A stretch of 54,540 nucleotides of DNA from Chlorobiota bacterium (GTDB taxonomy: Bacteria; Bacteroidota; Ignavibacteria; Kapaibacteriales; NICIL-2), in the NCBI GenBank assembly GCA_026416585.1, contig JAOAEV010000072.1:1-54540 (forward strand), in the 5' to 3' direction. The notes below the pieces were generated by a model. That model did not search any database and had not been told where the DNA came from. It saw only the letters and a program-made list of their open reading frames with translations. The translations under genes and the position numbers were made by a program. This document shows, piece after piece, positions 25,722 to 34,093 of this stretch. The stretch's first letter is position 1. Each line of letters starts with the position of its first letter.

Positions 25722-26522
25722 ACGTATGCCGAGGAATTCGACACTACGGTGCATTTGAATTGGTTGCGGATAAAGACTCATCAGTTGGAGAAATTCTTCG
25801 GGAAGGTCTGTTCGTACATTCAGCCCCAATGACTGCGCCATTGCTGGTGTGATGGGGTAGTCATGTGTCCACTGCCCACGAGTCAATTCCTCTGCAATGC
25901 GATGCGCTACATCTGCTGGATAATTCTTTCCCATAATTTCTATTACCGATTGCCGAAGCTGCGCCAGTGCCTTTTCTGCCATGTCTGTTAGGATCAAGGT
26001 GCGGTCGTCAATTTTGTTGATGTCCTTCAACTGTCGGATCCGAAGGAGCGATGGTGCAGGATACTCGCCGAGTTGTGGGTCTATCGGACCGAGTACGGCG
26101 TTCTTGCTCATGATGATTTCATCGGCAGCTAACGCAATCAGTGTACCACCACTCATGGCATGATGGGGGATGATCACGCGAGTTTTACCTTTGCGCCGCT
26201 GGATGGCACAGGCGATCTGCAAAGCTGCGATAACTAACCCTCCAGGTGTGTGAAGCACTAAATCGACATCACGATCATCACCGGTTATCTCTAACGCGCG
26301 TAGTACATCCTCGGAATCTTCCATCGACAAGTACTTTATCAGTGGAAAGCCGAGTAGACGCATTGTTTCCTGCCGATGCACAATCAGGATTACACGGCTC
26401 TGACGTTGCTCTTCGATACGCGCAATCAGTCGCTGACGCGCAGCTTCTATCATACGCTGGCGAATGATTGGTTGTAACGAACTAATCATCACAAAAAGTC
26501 CCAAAAGACTGAGAATATCCAT
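25713..26522 (-). CDS. ClpP-fold membrane serine protease (SDH_sah / serine dehydrogenase proteinase family)
   Basis: A 269-aa protein with one N-terminal transmembrane helix, an amphipathic basic segment and a ClpP/crotonase-fold domain (about residues 45-230). The oxyanion-type HTPGG is at 91-95, nucleophile S124 lies in HHAMSGGTLIALAADEI, and the acidic residue D134 follows. The GPIDPQLGEYPAPS segment is typical of the SDH_sah group related to peptidase S49/SppA. It is likely membrane-anchored and cleaves membrane or signal-peptide-like fragments. The rhomboid gene lies 6 nt upstream on the same strand, so the two proteases are probably made together. Confidence 0.83.
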   Translation of the reverse strand: MDILSLLGLFVMISSLQPIIRQRMIEAARQRLIARIEEQRQSRVILIVHRQETMRLLGFPLIKYLSMEDSEDVLRALEITGDDRDVDLVLHTPGGLVIAALQIACAIQRRKGKTRVIIPHHAMSGGTLIALAADEIIMSKNAVLGPIDPQLGEYPAPSLLRIRQLKDINKIDDRTLILTDMAEKALAQLRQSVIEIMGKNYPADVAHRIAEELTRGQWTHDYPITPAMAQSLGLNVRTDLPEEFLQLMSLYPQPIQMHRSVEFLGIRSA

Positions 26523-26528
26523 GGTGCT

Positions 26529-27254
26529 CTACGCATAGTTGTAGTACGAACGGCTGAATTCGTCGTCATAAAGTTTGCGATACCGACGACGCGCAAAAAA
26601 TCTATATGTCGTAGCACCCGCGATGAATCCTCCTATGTGTGCCCAGAAAGCAATACCACCTGCATGGTCGGTGATAGCCAGGACAGTTACTCCGCTCACC
26701 AGTTGCCCAAGAAACCATACTCCAATGTACACAAGTGCCGGAATTTCGAAGAAGTACGGGAGAAAAAATAGCGGAAAAAGAAAGATGATCCGGCTGTACG
26801 GAAATAAAAACATGTAGGCAGCCATCACCCCAGAAATAGCTCCCGATGCACCAATAGCAGGAATTGTCGAGTTCGGATAGAGATACATATGTACTAGGCC
26901 CGCAACAATCCCTGACAGCATGTAAAATATCACGTACCGACCCGAACCCATTCGATCCTCGACATTGTCGCCAAAAATGTATAGCGTCCACATATTGCCG
27001 AGAAAATGACCCCACCCGCTATGAAGAAACATGTTTGTGACCAATGGCAACCAAGAATTCGGAAGCCCCATCCATTCAGCCCATTCAGGGTTGGTAAATC
27101 GTGCTGGTATCAATCCGAACAGTCGGATGAGCATGTCGAGTTTGTGTTCGGACAGGGAAATCTCGAACAAAAACGCCAGTGTATTGAGACCGATCAGGAT
27201 CCAGTTGGCAATTGGAAACTGGCGTGATGGTATGGTGTCTTGGAGTGGGATCAT
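26529..27254 (-). CDS. Rhomboid family intramembrane serine protease
   Basis: A 241-aa membrane protein with about six helices. The catalytic dyad is S137 in AIGASGAISG and H206 in AHIGGFIAG. The conserved HSGWGHFLGNMWTLYIFGD segment (histidine, asparagine) stabilises the oxyanion. Rhomboids cut single-pass membrane proteins within the bilayer. ATG 27254 gives the standard short cytoplasmic N terminus. The longer in-frame start at 27314 runs through the tRNA-Pro terminator hairpin and is rejected. The basic tail (RRRYRKLYDDE) follows the last helix. Confidence 0.92.
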   Translation of the reverse strand: MIPLQDTIPSRQFPIANWILIGLNTLAFLFEISLSEHKLDMLIRLFGLIPARFTNPEWAEWMGLPNSWLPLVTNMFLHSGWGHFLGNMWTLYIFGDNVEDRMGSGRYVIFYMLSGIVAGLVHMYLYPNSTIPAIGASGAISGVMAAYMFLFPYSRIIFLFPLFFLPYFFEIPALVYIGVWFLGQLVSGVTVLAITDHAGGIAFWAHIGGFIAGATTYRFFARRRYRKLYDDEFSRSYYNYA

Positions 27255-27299
27255 TAACCGGTATGATTCATGTTGGTGCGAAGATAGTGTATAAAATGC

Positions 27300-27330
27300 A
27301 AAGCGCTGGTGCAAATTACACCAGCGCTTT
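27300..27330 (-). terminator. Terminator hairpin after tRNA-Pro
   Basis: A perfect 12-bp stem (27319-27330 with 27300-27311) and a 7-nt loop begin 5 nt after the tRNA 3' end on the minus strand. The stem is followed by GCATTTTAT. The U-tract is short and interrupted, but the helix is strong. Confidence 0.75.
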
Positions 27331-27335
27331 GAGAG

Positions 27336-27409
27336 TCGGGGTGAGAGGATTTGAACCTCCGGCCCCTTCGTCCCGAACGAAGTGCTCTACCGGGCTGAGC
27401 TACACCCCG
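27336..27409 (-). tRNA. tRNA-Pro(CGG)
   Basis: 74 nt. The acceptor CGGGGTG pairs with CACCCCG before discriminator A. The D arm is GCTC-AGCCCGGTA-GAGC. The anticodon stem CTTCG/CGAAG closes the loop TTCGGGA with anticodon CGG (27373-27375 on the plus strand). The T arm contains TTCAAAT. CCA is not encoded. Confidence 0.96.
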
Positions 27410-27507
27410 AACTCCCGCGAAAATACGGCAGCCAAAGAGCTCTCGTGAAATTTTCCCTTGTGTTGTTCGTTGCAGCGCATTCGTATCTGGAATTGCCAAA
27501 TTGCTGC

Positions 27508-29682
27508 ATGGAAACATTGTACATCGAGACGAATGCCAGTTGGTGGCTGATTGTCTTTACGGCCATCAGTATCATTGCAATCAGTGTGTGGTACTATGCC
27601 CAACATCGAGCACTGTTTTTGCCGTGGCAACGCTGGGCACTCATAGGTTTACGTTCGTTAGGTTTACTGCTGCTGGTGGCTGTACTCTTTCAGCCAGTTG
27701 CACGATTGTTTGCCTCACGCCAAGAACCACCGCGCGTTGCAGTAATTGTGGACAACTCGTTGTCGATGAACATTCGCGACCAGAGGGGACATCGTGCAGA
27801 ACAGCTACGACGTGCGCTTGAACAACTCGAGCATGCTTTCCCATTGTCGGCAATAGTCCCATTACGCTTCGGGCGCAGTGTCGAACAATTGCCTACACTT
27901 GCGCGTGACTCGTTTCGACTCACTGAGGAAGCAACGAATTTGGAGCTACCCTTCAATGTGCTTATGCAGCAGCGATCTGCCAATATTCAAGCTATTGTCC
28001 TTCTAACCGATGGAGCCTACAACACGGGTGCAATGCCGCTCTATGCTGCCGAGCAACTTGCGAAGCCTGTATTCGCGATTGGCATCGGCGATACTGCATC
28101 GCTGGCAGATGTCGCAGCAACCGCAATCGTCACGAATGAATACGGATTCAAAGATGTCGAGCTTCCCGTACAGGTTACATTTACTTCCGATGGTATTGAC
28201 GGTGAAGCAACAGTCGTTCTGCTCGATAACGGTACAACTGTTGCCAGAACGACCGTTCATGTGAGCAGCAACCAGCGTTTTTACCGAGCGATGTTGTCAT
28301 TTGTCCCGCAAACAGAGGGGGTTCGGACACTGTCTGCGCGTATTGAACCACTCCAGGGAGAGTTCACGACACTCAATAATACCATCAGTGAGTATGTAAC
28401 GATCAGACCCAACAAGCGACGCATTGTGATGATTGCTGGTGCGCCCAGTCCCGATGTGTCCTTCCTTGGCGAGATGATTTCGAGTGATCGAAGTGTTGAA
28501 TTGCGAACTTTCATTCAAAAGCTCGGTGCAGAATTCTATGGAGCAGCACCGACGGCCGCAGACCTGCGCTCTGCTGAAAGCATTGTCCTTGTTGGGTTCC
28601 CCACAGCGTCTTCACCTGATGCGGTTATTCGACTCGTGGCTGAGCAGGCTCGGCTTGGTACACCGTTGTTGTTCATGGCATCGCCATCGCTCGATCCGCA
28701 GAAGCTCCGGTTGATAGAACCAGTATTGCCATTTTCGATCGAACGATGGGGTAGTGCAGAAATTAGCGTATCGTGCGATGTTGATGATAGCAAAACTGAT
28801 CATCCGCTGCTTCACAATCCACGTTTCGGGGTGACAGAACAGGTGTGGAGCAAACTGCCACCTATTTACAGGCAAGAAGTATTCGTCGTGCCAAAGCCTG
28901 GTGCAGAGGTAATCGCAACAATTCGGATTGGCACGACGCCGCTGTCGGAGCCGCTCATCATCTCGCAGGCAGTCACAGGACGACGAGTGGTAGCCTTCCT
29001 CGGTTATGGTTTGTATCGCTGGAAGTTGCTGGGAGAAGGCATTGAGCGCGTGCGAAGCCCCATATCGTCTGGATCAGTACTCGAAACATTTATATCGAAT
29101 TCGCTTCGGTGGTTAGTCAATGCTGATAATCGGAATGTTCGTATCCGCACAAGCAAAAAACACTACACAGCGGGTGAACCGGTCGAGCTTATTGCAGATG
29201 TGCATGACGATGCCCTCAATCCTATCGATGGGGCAACTGTAACTGTGACGATTGCCTCGGATAAGCAGCGCTTCGATATACCGCTGCAACCAGCTGGCAG
29301 TGGACGGTATATCGCAGCGCTTTCCTCGCTTGCTGGTGGAGAGTATCGCTATGAGGGTAAGGTGTCGCGAGATGGAAAACTGCTTGGCACAGACGGGGGA
29401 CGATTCAGTGTCGGGCGCTTGGCTCTGGAGTATCGAAATCTTCGCATGAATGCAGAGTTGCTACGATTATTGTCGGAAAGAACATCTGGGGTGTACGTTG
29501 ACGTCGCGACGTTCGATGCCTCGACCCTCTGGGAGCAAATCACACGCTACCCTACATTTCGCCCACGAGCAGTCACAGAAGCACGCACAATCCTCATCTG
29601 GAATCACTGGATCTTGTTGGCTGCCGCCGTTCTTGTGTTAGCGGTCGAGTGGTATTTGCGCAAACGCTTTGGTGCCGTTTAG
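27508..29682 (+). CDS. Membrane-anchored VWA-domain protein
   Basis: A 724-aa protein. Two N-terminal helices (about residues 12-30 and 43-62) precede a VWA domain with MIDAS D82-x-S84-x-S86 in VIVDNSLSM and LLTDGAYNTG. Beta-rich domains of Ig-like and glutamine-amidotransferase-like character follow (about 230-560, including NKRRIVMIAGAPSPDVSFL). A further Ig-like segment and a C-terminal helix (about 697-717) before RKRFGAV complete it. This layout recalls the large BatA/BatB-associated membrane VWA proteins of Bacteroidota, which have roles in envelope stress or oxygen tolerance. The exact function is unknown. ATG 27508 directly precedes the first helix. Its stop overlaps the gcvP stop by 4 nt, convergent. 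Confidence 0.83.
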   Translation: METLYIETNASWWLIVFTAISIIAISVWYYAQHRALFLPWQRWALIGLRSLGLLLLVAVLFQPVARLFASRQEPPRVAVIVDNSLSMNIRDQRGHRAEQLRRALEQLEHAFPLSAIVPLRFGRSVEQLPTLARDSFRLTEEATNLELPFNVLMQQRSANIQAIVLLTDGAYNTGAMPLYAAEQLAKPVFAIGIGDTASLADVAATAIVTNEYGFKDVELPVQVTFTSDGIDGEATVVLLDNGTTVARTTVHVSSNQRFYRAMLSFVPQTEGVRTLSARIEPLQGEFTTLNNTISEYVTIRPNKRRIVMIAGAPSPDVSFLGEMISSDRSVELRTFIQKLGAEFYGAAPTAADLRSAESIVLVGFPTASSPDAVIRLVAEQARLGTPLLFMASPSLDPQKLRLIEPVLPFSIERWGSAEISVSCDVDDSKTDHPLLHNPRFGVTEQVWSKLPPIYRQEVFVVPKPGAEVIATIRIGTTPLSEPLIISQAVTGRRVVAFLGYGLYRWKLLGEGIERVRSPISSGSVLETFISNSLRWLVNADNRNVRIRTSKKHYTAGEPVELIADVHDDALNPIDGATVTVTIASDKQRFDIPLQPAGSGRYIAALSSLAGGEYRYEGKVSRDGKLLGTDGGRFSVGRLALEYRNLRMNAELLRLLSERTSGVYVDVATFDASTLWEQITRYPTFRPRAVTEARTILIWNHWILLAAAVLVLAVEWYLRKRFGAV

Positions 29683-32552
29683 GTGTCTGCGTATGCTTCC
29701 ACTGGCGGACATACACACATAATGTTCCGATCGCCATACGTGTTGTTGACCCGTGCTACAGAGGGCCAGAATTTTCGTTCTGCAACGTAGGGCAAGGGAA
29801 ATGCGGCTTTTTGCCGTGAATACGAATGTGTCCACTCATCAGCACAGATCATCAGCTGCGTATGTGGAGCATTCTTGAGCACATTATCGTTGCGATCGGC
29901 TTCCCCGCGCTCGATTTCCGCGATTTCTTCTCTGATGGAAAGCATCGCTTGGCAGAAGCGATCAAGCTCTTCGAGCGACTCGCTTTCGGTCGGTTCGATC
30001 ATGAGCGTGCCCGGCACAGGGAACGAGACAGTGGGCGCGTGGAAGCCGTAATCCATCAATCGTTTTGCGATGTCCTCAGCATCAATGCCAGATCGTTGGC
30101 GGAACGGTCGAACATCAATGATCATTTCGTGAGCGACGTAGCCAGTTGCGCCGACATACAGAATTGGATAGGCGTGCTCGAGCTTAGCTTTGATATAGTT
30201 GGCTGCAAGTAATGCAATTTGCGAGGAACGCTGCAATCCATCGCCGCTCATCATACGGATGTATGCCCAGGAAATCAGTAGAATACTTGCACTACCCCAG
30301 GGTGCTGCAGCAACGGTGCCGATGGTCTTGTGGTGTTCTTCGATTGGGACGGCAGGGTGCGTTGGCAGAAACGGAGCGAGTTCTTTACGTACTGCGATTG
30401 GTCCCATTCCTGGACCACCGCCGCCGTGCGGAATGCAGAACGTCTTGTGGAGGTTGATGTGGCATACGTCTGCGCCAATCGTGCCAGGTGAGGTCAGCCC
30501 AACTTGGGCGTTGAGATTGGCGCCATCCATGTACACGAGGGCACCGATGTCATGCATGCGGTCGCAGATGTGGCGAATGTGTTCTTCGAACACGCCATGC
30601 GTGGATGGATACGTTACCATCAAACAAGCGATGGTGTTGCCGTGTTCGGCAATCTTTCGTTCAAGATCTTCTATGTCGATGTAGCCACGCTGATCGCTTG
30701 CAACCACAACAACGCGCAGCCCGGCCATTACTGCACTGGCAGGATTCGTGCCGTGTGCTGAAGCAGGAATAAGTGCAATACGGCGCTGGTCTTCACCACG
30801 ACTATCGTGGTAAGCTCTGATAACCAGTAGCCCTGTGTATTCTCCCTGTGCGCCTGAGTTCGGCTGCAGAGAAACTGCATCCAAGCCAGTGATTACCGCC
30901 AGGTCGCGTTCCAGTTCGGTGATGATTTCACGGTATCCTTCTGCTTGGTCAAGTGGTACAAACGGATGGAGTTGATTGAACTCTGGCCATGTGATTGCCA
31001 TCATCTCGGCGGCTGCGTTGAGCTTCATTGTACACGAACCAAGCGGAATCATCGAGTGCACCAGCGAGATATCTTTATTCTCAAGTCGCTTAAGGTAGCG
31101 CATCATCTCAGTCTCGCTGTGGTAAGAGTTGAAGACGGGATGTTGCAGGTATGGTGTCGTCCGCGCAAACGGTTGTGGATACTGCCGTCGTGCACCAGTC
31201 AATTGACCGTTAGGGAGATGACGTCCCAGAGCAGTAGCGAAGACGCGGACAATATCGGTGATGTCATCATCGGTCGTTGTTTCATCGAGTGCAATGCCGA
31301 CGGCACCATCGTCGAAATAGCGGAAGTTCAGTTGGGCGCGAAGAGCTTCTGTATGCAGCGCGTGTTGCTGCTCTCGGGTAAGACGGATGTAGAGTGTGTC
31401 GAAGAATAGCTCGTTGAGTTGTGGCACGTCCATCGTTCGGAGTGCCATATCGAGCTGCACAGTCAAATCATGCACCCGCTGTGCAATGCAGCGCAATCCG
31501 TCGGGTCCGTGATAGACCGCATACATCGCAGCAACATTTGCGAGCAGCGCTTGTGCAGTACAGATGTTCGAGGTAGCTTTATCGCGTTTGATATGCTGCT
31601 CACGCGTTTGAAGTGTCATGCGGTATGCTGTGCGCCCATTGGCATCAACGGAAACTCCGATGATGCGACCAGGCATATAGCGGATGTAGTGCTGATGACT
31701 CGCTAAAAATGCTGCATGTGGTCCGCCGTAACCGAGCGGTACGCCAAAGCGCTGTGCTGAACCCACAACGATATCTGCACCCCATGTGCCAGGTGGTTCG
31801 AGCAAACACAGCGCCAGTAAGTCAGTCGCCACACACAGCAATGCGCCATTGGTGTGCAACCGTTCTGCAATGACTCGATAATCCTCAATGGCGCCTAAAC
31901 CATTGGGATACTGCACAATTCCACCAAGAGTGTGCTGGTCGAGCTGCCATGCTTGCCATGGGGCAATGCGAAGCTCTACGCCAAGCGCACGGCATCGTGT
32001 TTGAAGGACTGCCAGTGACTGAGGAAAGAGTGATTGGTCGGCATAGAGGACATTACGCGAGCTTGTATGCCCAGCGATCGAGAACATCATATGCATCGCT
32101 TCAGCAATTGCGGTGGCTTCGTCGAGAAGCGATGCATTGGAAATCTCCATCCCCGTTAGGCTGCTGACCATTGTCTGAAAGGTCAAAAGTGCCTCTAAAC
32201 GTCCCTGCGAAATTTCTGCTTGGTAGGGCGTATATGGTGTGTACCATCCTGGATTTTCCAGTATGTTCCGCTGAATCACGGGGGGAGTGATCGTGCCATA
32301 GTAGCCCGTGCCGATGAAGGAACGGTAGCGTTTATTGTTTACTGCCAACGACCGCAGGCGTTCGAGTACTTGTCGTTCGTCGAGCGGTGGGGGCAGTTTC
32401 AGCGGTTGGTCGAGTCGGATATCGGCAGGTACGACGGCGTTGATGAAATCATCGATGTTGGAGAAACCGAGTGTCTCAAGCATCTTCTGAGTGTCGCTGG
32501 CACGAGGTCCAATGTGACGCGCGGCAAAGTCGGTGCAGATGTTCTTCATCAT
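29679..32552 (-). CDS. gcvP: Glycine dehydrogenase (decarboxylating), P-protein of the glycine cleavage system
   Basis: 957 aa, the full-length single-chain P-protein. PLP-binding lysine K703 lies in CHINLHKTFCIPHGGGGPGMGP. The N-terminal half opens with FAARHIGPRASD and contains GYYGT and TPYQAEISQGRLEAL, and the C-terminal half contains LGSCTMKLNAAAEM. It decarboxylates glycine and transfers the aminomethyl group to lipoyl-GcvH. Neither gcvT nor gcvH is nearby. The start is ATG 32552 or 32549 (tandem ATG). It begins only about 26 nt downstream of the tRNA-Asp terminator, which leaves little room for a separate promoter. No glycine-riboswitch-sized leader exists. Confidence 0.95.
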   Translation of the reverse strand: MMKNICTDFAARHIGPRASDTQKMLETLGFSNIDDFINAVVPADIRLDQPLKLPPPLDERQVLERLRSLAVNNKRYRSFIGTGYYGTITPPVIQRNILENPGWYTPYTPYQAEISQGRLEALLTFQTMVSSLTGMEISNASLLDEATAIAEAMHMMFSIAGHTSSRNVLYADQSLFPQSLAVLQTRCRALGVELRIAPWQAWQLDQHTLGGIVQYPNGLGAIEDYRVIAERLHTNGALLCVATDLLALCLLEPPGTWGADIVVGSAQRFGVPLGYGGPHAAFLASHQHYIRYMPGRIIGVSVDANGRTAYRMTLQTREQHIKRDKATSNICTAQALLANVAAMYAVYHGPDGLRCIAQRVHDLTVQLDMALRTMDVPQLNELFFDTLYIRLTREQQHALHTEALRAQLNFRYFDDGAVGIALDETTTDDDITDIVRVFATALGRHLPNGQLTGARRQYPQPFARTTPYLQHPVFNSYHSETEMMRYLKRLENKDISLVHSMIPLGSCTMKLNAAAEMMAITWPEFNQLHPFVPLDQAEGYREIITELERDLAVITGLDAVSLQPNSGAQGEYTGLLVIRAYHDSRGEDQRRIALIPASAHGTNPASAVMAGLRVVVVASDQRGYIDIEDLERKIAEHGNTIACLMVTYPSTHGVFEEHIRHICDRMHDIGALVYMDGANLNAQVGLTSPGTIGADVCHINLHKTFCIPHGGGGPGMGPIAVRKELAPFLPTHPAVPIEEHHKTIGTVAAAPWGSASILLISWAYIRMMSGDGLQRSSQIALLAANYIKAKLEHAYPILYVGATGYVAHEMIIDVRPFRQRSGIDAEDIAKRLMDYGFHAPTVSFPVPGTLMIEPTESESLEELDRFCQAMLSIREEIAEIERGEADRNDNVLKNAPHTQLMICADEWTHSYSRQKAAFPLPYVAERKFWPSVARVNNTYGDRNIMCVCPPVEAYADT

Positions 32553-32578
32553 TGCTTACCGTCGGTGGGATAGTCGAG

Positions 32579-32606
32579 AAAAACAAAAGCCCACAACCGG
32601 TGGGCT
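32579..32606 (-). terminator. Rho-independent terminator after tRNA-Asp
   Basis: On the minus strand AGCCCAC-CGGTT-GTGGGCT (32588-32606) is followed by TTTGTTTTT. It is a perfect 7-bp stem with a 5-nt loop and a U-rich tail, located 7 nt after the tRNA 3' end and immediately before gcvP. Confidence 0.87.
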
Positions 32607-32613
32607 CACAAAG

Positions 32614-32687
32614 CGGAACCGACGGGGCTCGAACCCGCGACCTCTGCCTTGACAGGGCAGCGCTCTAACCAGCTGAGCTACGATTCC
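32614..32687 (-). tRNA. tRNA-Asp(GTC)
   Basis: 74 nt. The acceptor GGAATCG pairs with CGGTTCC (one T-G wobble) before discriminator G. The anticodon stem CTGCC/GGCAG closes the loop CTGTCAA with anticodon GTC (32651-32653 on the plus strand). The T loop is TTCGAGC. It is probably co-transcribed with tRNA-Ala 17 nt upstream and ends at a hairpin terminator. Confidence 0.96.
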
Positions 32688-32704
32688 TGAACAGTGTTTA
32701 GCAG

Positions 32705-32777
<73 letters not shown>

Positions 32778-32799
32778 ACAGCGAAACATCATTGGTTTG

Positions 32800-32833
32800 C
32801 AAAAATACAGTAGAAAATGGTGACGGTGCAAAA
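32800..32833 (-). promoter_or_regulatory. Promoter of the tRNA-Ala/tRNA-Asp operon
   Basis: On the minus strand TTTTG (32829-32833) is followed after 21 nt by TATTTTTG (32800-32807). This is the full Bacteroidota primary-sigma pattern of a TTG at -33 and TAnnTTTG at -7. The -7 box ends 22 nt before the mature tRNA-Ala 5' end. Confidence 0.72.
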
Positions 32834-32900
32834 GCCGCAACAATGAATCTACTACAAAAGTTCGATGAGCCACCCGTTAATGTGCCTCAATGCGTCTGTC

Positions 32901-32920
32901 GTGCATAGTTTTGTATGCAC
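32901..32920 (+). promoter_or_regulatory. Palindrome overlapping the -7 box of the esterase/ATP-grasp genes
   Basis: GTGCATA (32901-32907) and TATGCAC (32914-32920) form a perfect 7-bp inverted repeat with a 6-nt spacer. The -7 element TAGTTTTG (32906-32913) lies inside it, 34 nt before the ATG at 32948. A repressor bound to the palindrome would cover the promoter. No -33 TTG is evident. Confidence 0.5.
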
Positions 32921-32947
32921 AACGTGTGAAGTCGGGTCGTGCATCCC

Positions 32948-34084
32948 ATGACTCAATTAGTGACAGAGCAGGCACTCTTTTCATTGCTTGAACATCGCTC
33001 CGAGAGTGAGCGGTATCAACATGCGCAGCAGCTATGGAACGAAGTCCTTACAGCCAAGGCCAATCCTCTCACTGCGGGCAAACGGGCATTGTTTCTCCAT
33101 TGGTCGAGTGCTGAAACTGTCCAGCTTGTCGGCGATTGGACTTTTTGGCAACCCAGTATGCCGATGGAGAAGATCGGAGGTACTGATCTTCACTATGTGG
33201 TGCTGGAGTTTCCGGAGGACGCTCGCCTGCAGTACAAACTTGTTGTTGATGGCCAGTGGGTTCTCGATCCTGCCAATGAACGAGTGGTCGAAGAAGGTTT
33301 TGGACTCAACAATGAGTTCTGGATGCCGCGCTATCAGGATCGTTCGTTTCTCGACATTGGGCGCTCGGTTTCAAGAGGAACTCTCGAACGCCGGATAGTC
33401 GAAAGCGCTGTTCTCGCCTCGCATCGCGAAGTGTTCTACTACATGCCAACGGTATTAACTATCCTTCCGGCGACGATGAAATTGCTTATCGTCCATGATG
33501 GCGAAGAAGCGATCCGTATAGGGAAGTTCCCACGTATTCTGGACAATCTCCATGCACTTGGTTTAGTGGAGCCCGTTGCGGCATGTTTCCTTTCACCACG
33601 TGACCGCAATCTGGAGTACGCTGCCAGCGACGCCTACGTTGATTTTGTTGCCGAGGAACTGCTACCGATTATCCGCCGATATTTTGCTGATGAGCATGGT
33701 GTCGCGGTAGGAGAAGGTTCAGCAAGTGTTGCAGTAACAGGTGCCTCGCTGGGAGGATTGCTGGCAACCAAGACAGCACTGCTATTCCCCGAACGCATTG
33801 GACAAGTTCTTGCGCAATCACCGTCGTATTGGTGGAACCGCGGAGAGATATTCCGCATGCCACAGTTGCGAAATGCACACCGTCTGCATGTTGTCATTCA
33901 AACAGGCACAATTTGTGACGCGCGCGAGCTATCGTCGCTCATGGCGCAGCGTCTGCGGGCAATTGGTGCCCGTGTTGATTATTTTGAGTACTCCCAGGGA
34001 CATACCTGGGGCAACTGGCGTACAACGTTTGCCGATGGCATTCGTGCACTCTTTCCTGCCTCGTACGATTCATCCATCACATGA
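32948..34084 (+). CDS. Esterase-D-like alpha/beta hydrolase with N-terminal CBM48/E-set domain
   Basis: 378 aa from ATG 32948 (a GTG at 32939 is an alternative). Residues 45-112 look like a CBM48/glycogen-binding E-set domain (LFLHWSSAETVQLVGDW, then YKLVVDGQWVLDP). Residues 145-375 form an esterase-D/enterochelin-esterase-like hydrolase: LLIVHDGEEA, nucleophile S267 in VTGASLGG, and a C-terminal histidine in YSQGHTWGNW. There is no signal peptide, so it is probably cytoplasmic. It lies 9 nt before the ATP-grasp gene and shares its promoter, suggesting a joint pathway. The substrate, an ester of a sugar, peptide or siderophore-like compound, is unknown. Confidence 0.83.
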   Translation: MTQLVTEQALFSLLEHRSESERYQHAQQLWNEVLTAKANPLTAGKRALFLHWSSAETVQLVGDWTFWQPSMPMEKIGGTDLHYVVLEFPEDARLQYKLVVDGQWVLDPANERVVEEGFGLNNEFWMPRYQDRSFLDIGRSVSRGTLERRIVESAVLASHREVFYYMPTVLTILPATMKLLIVHDGEEAIRIGKFPRILDNLHALGLVEPVAACFLSPRDRNLEYAASDAYVDFVAEELLPIIRRYFADEHGVAVGEGSASVAVTGASLGGLLATKTALLFPERIGQVLAQSPSYWWNRGEIFRMPQLRNAHRLHVVIQTGTICDARELSSLMAQRLRAIGARVDYFEYSQGHTWGNWRTTFADGIRALFPASYDSSIT

Positions 34085-34093
34085 GGAAGTAGC

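Noticed and set aside
27418-27425. TATTTTCG as a tRNA-Pro promoter
   Set aside because: It ends only 8 nt before the mature tRNA, has no TTG at 19-21 nt, and is one base off consensus. It is too weak to list as a feature.
27254-27517. 87-codon frame across tRNA-Pro
   Set aside because: It contains the familiar tRNA-derived string GVAQPGRALRSGRRGRRFKS, so it is an artefact.
32553-32612. Possible glycine riboswitch before gcvP
   Set aside because: Fewer than 65 nt separate the tRNA from the gene, and a terminator hairpin fills most of it. No conserved glycine aptamer elements are seen.
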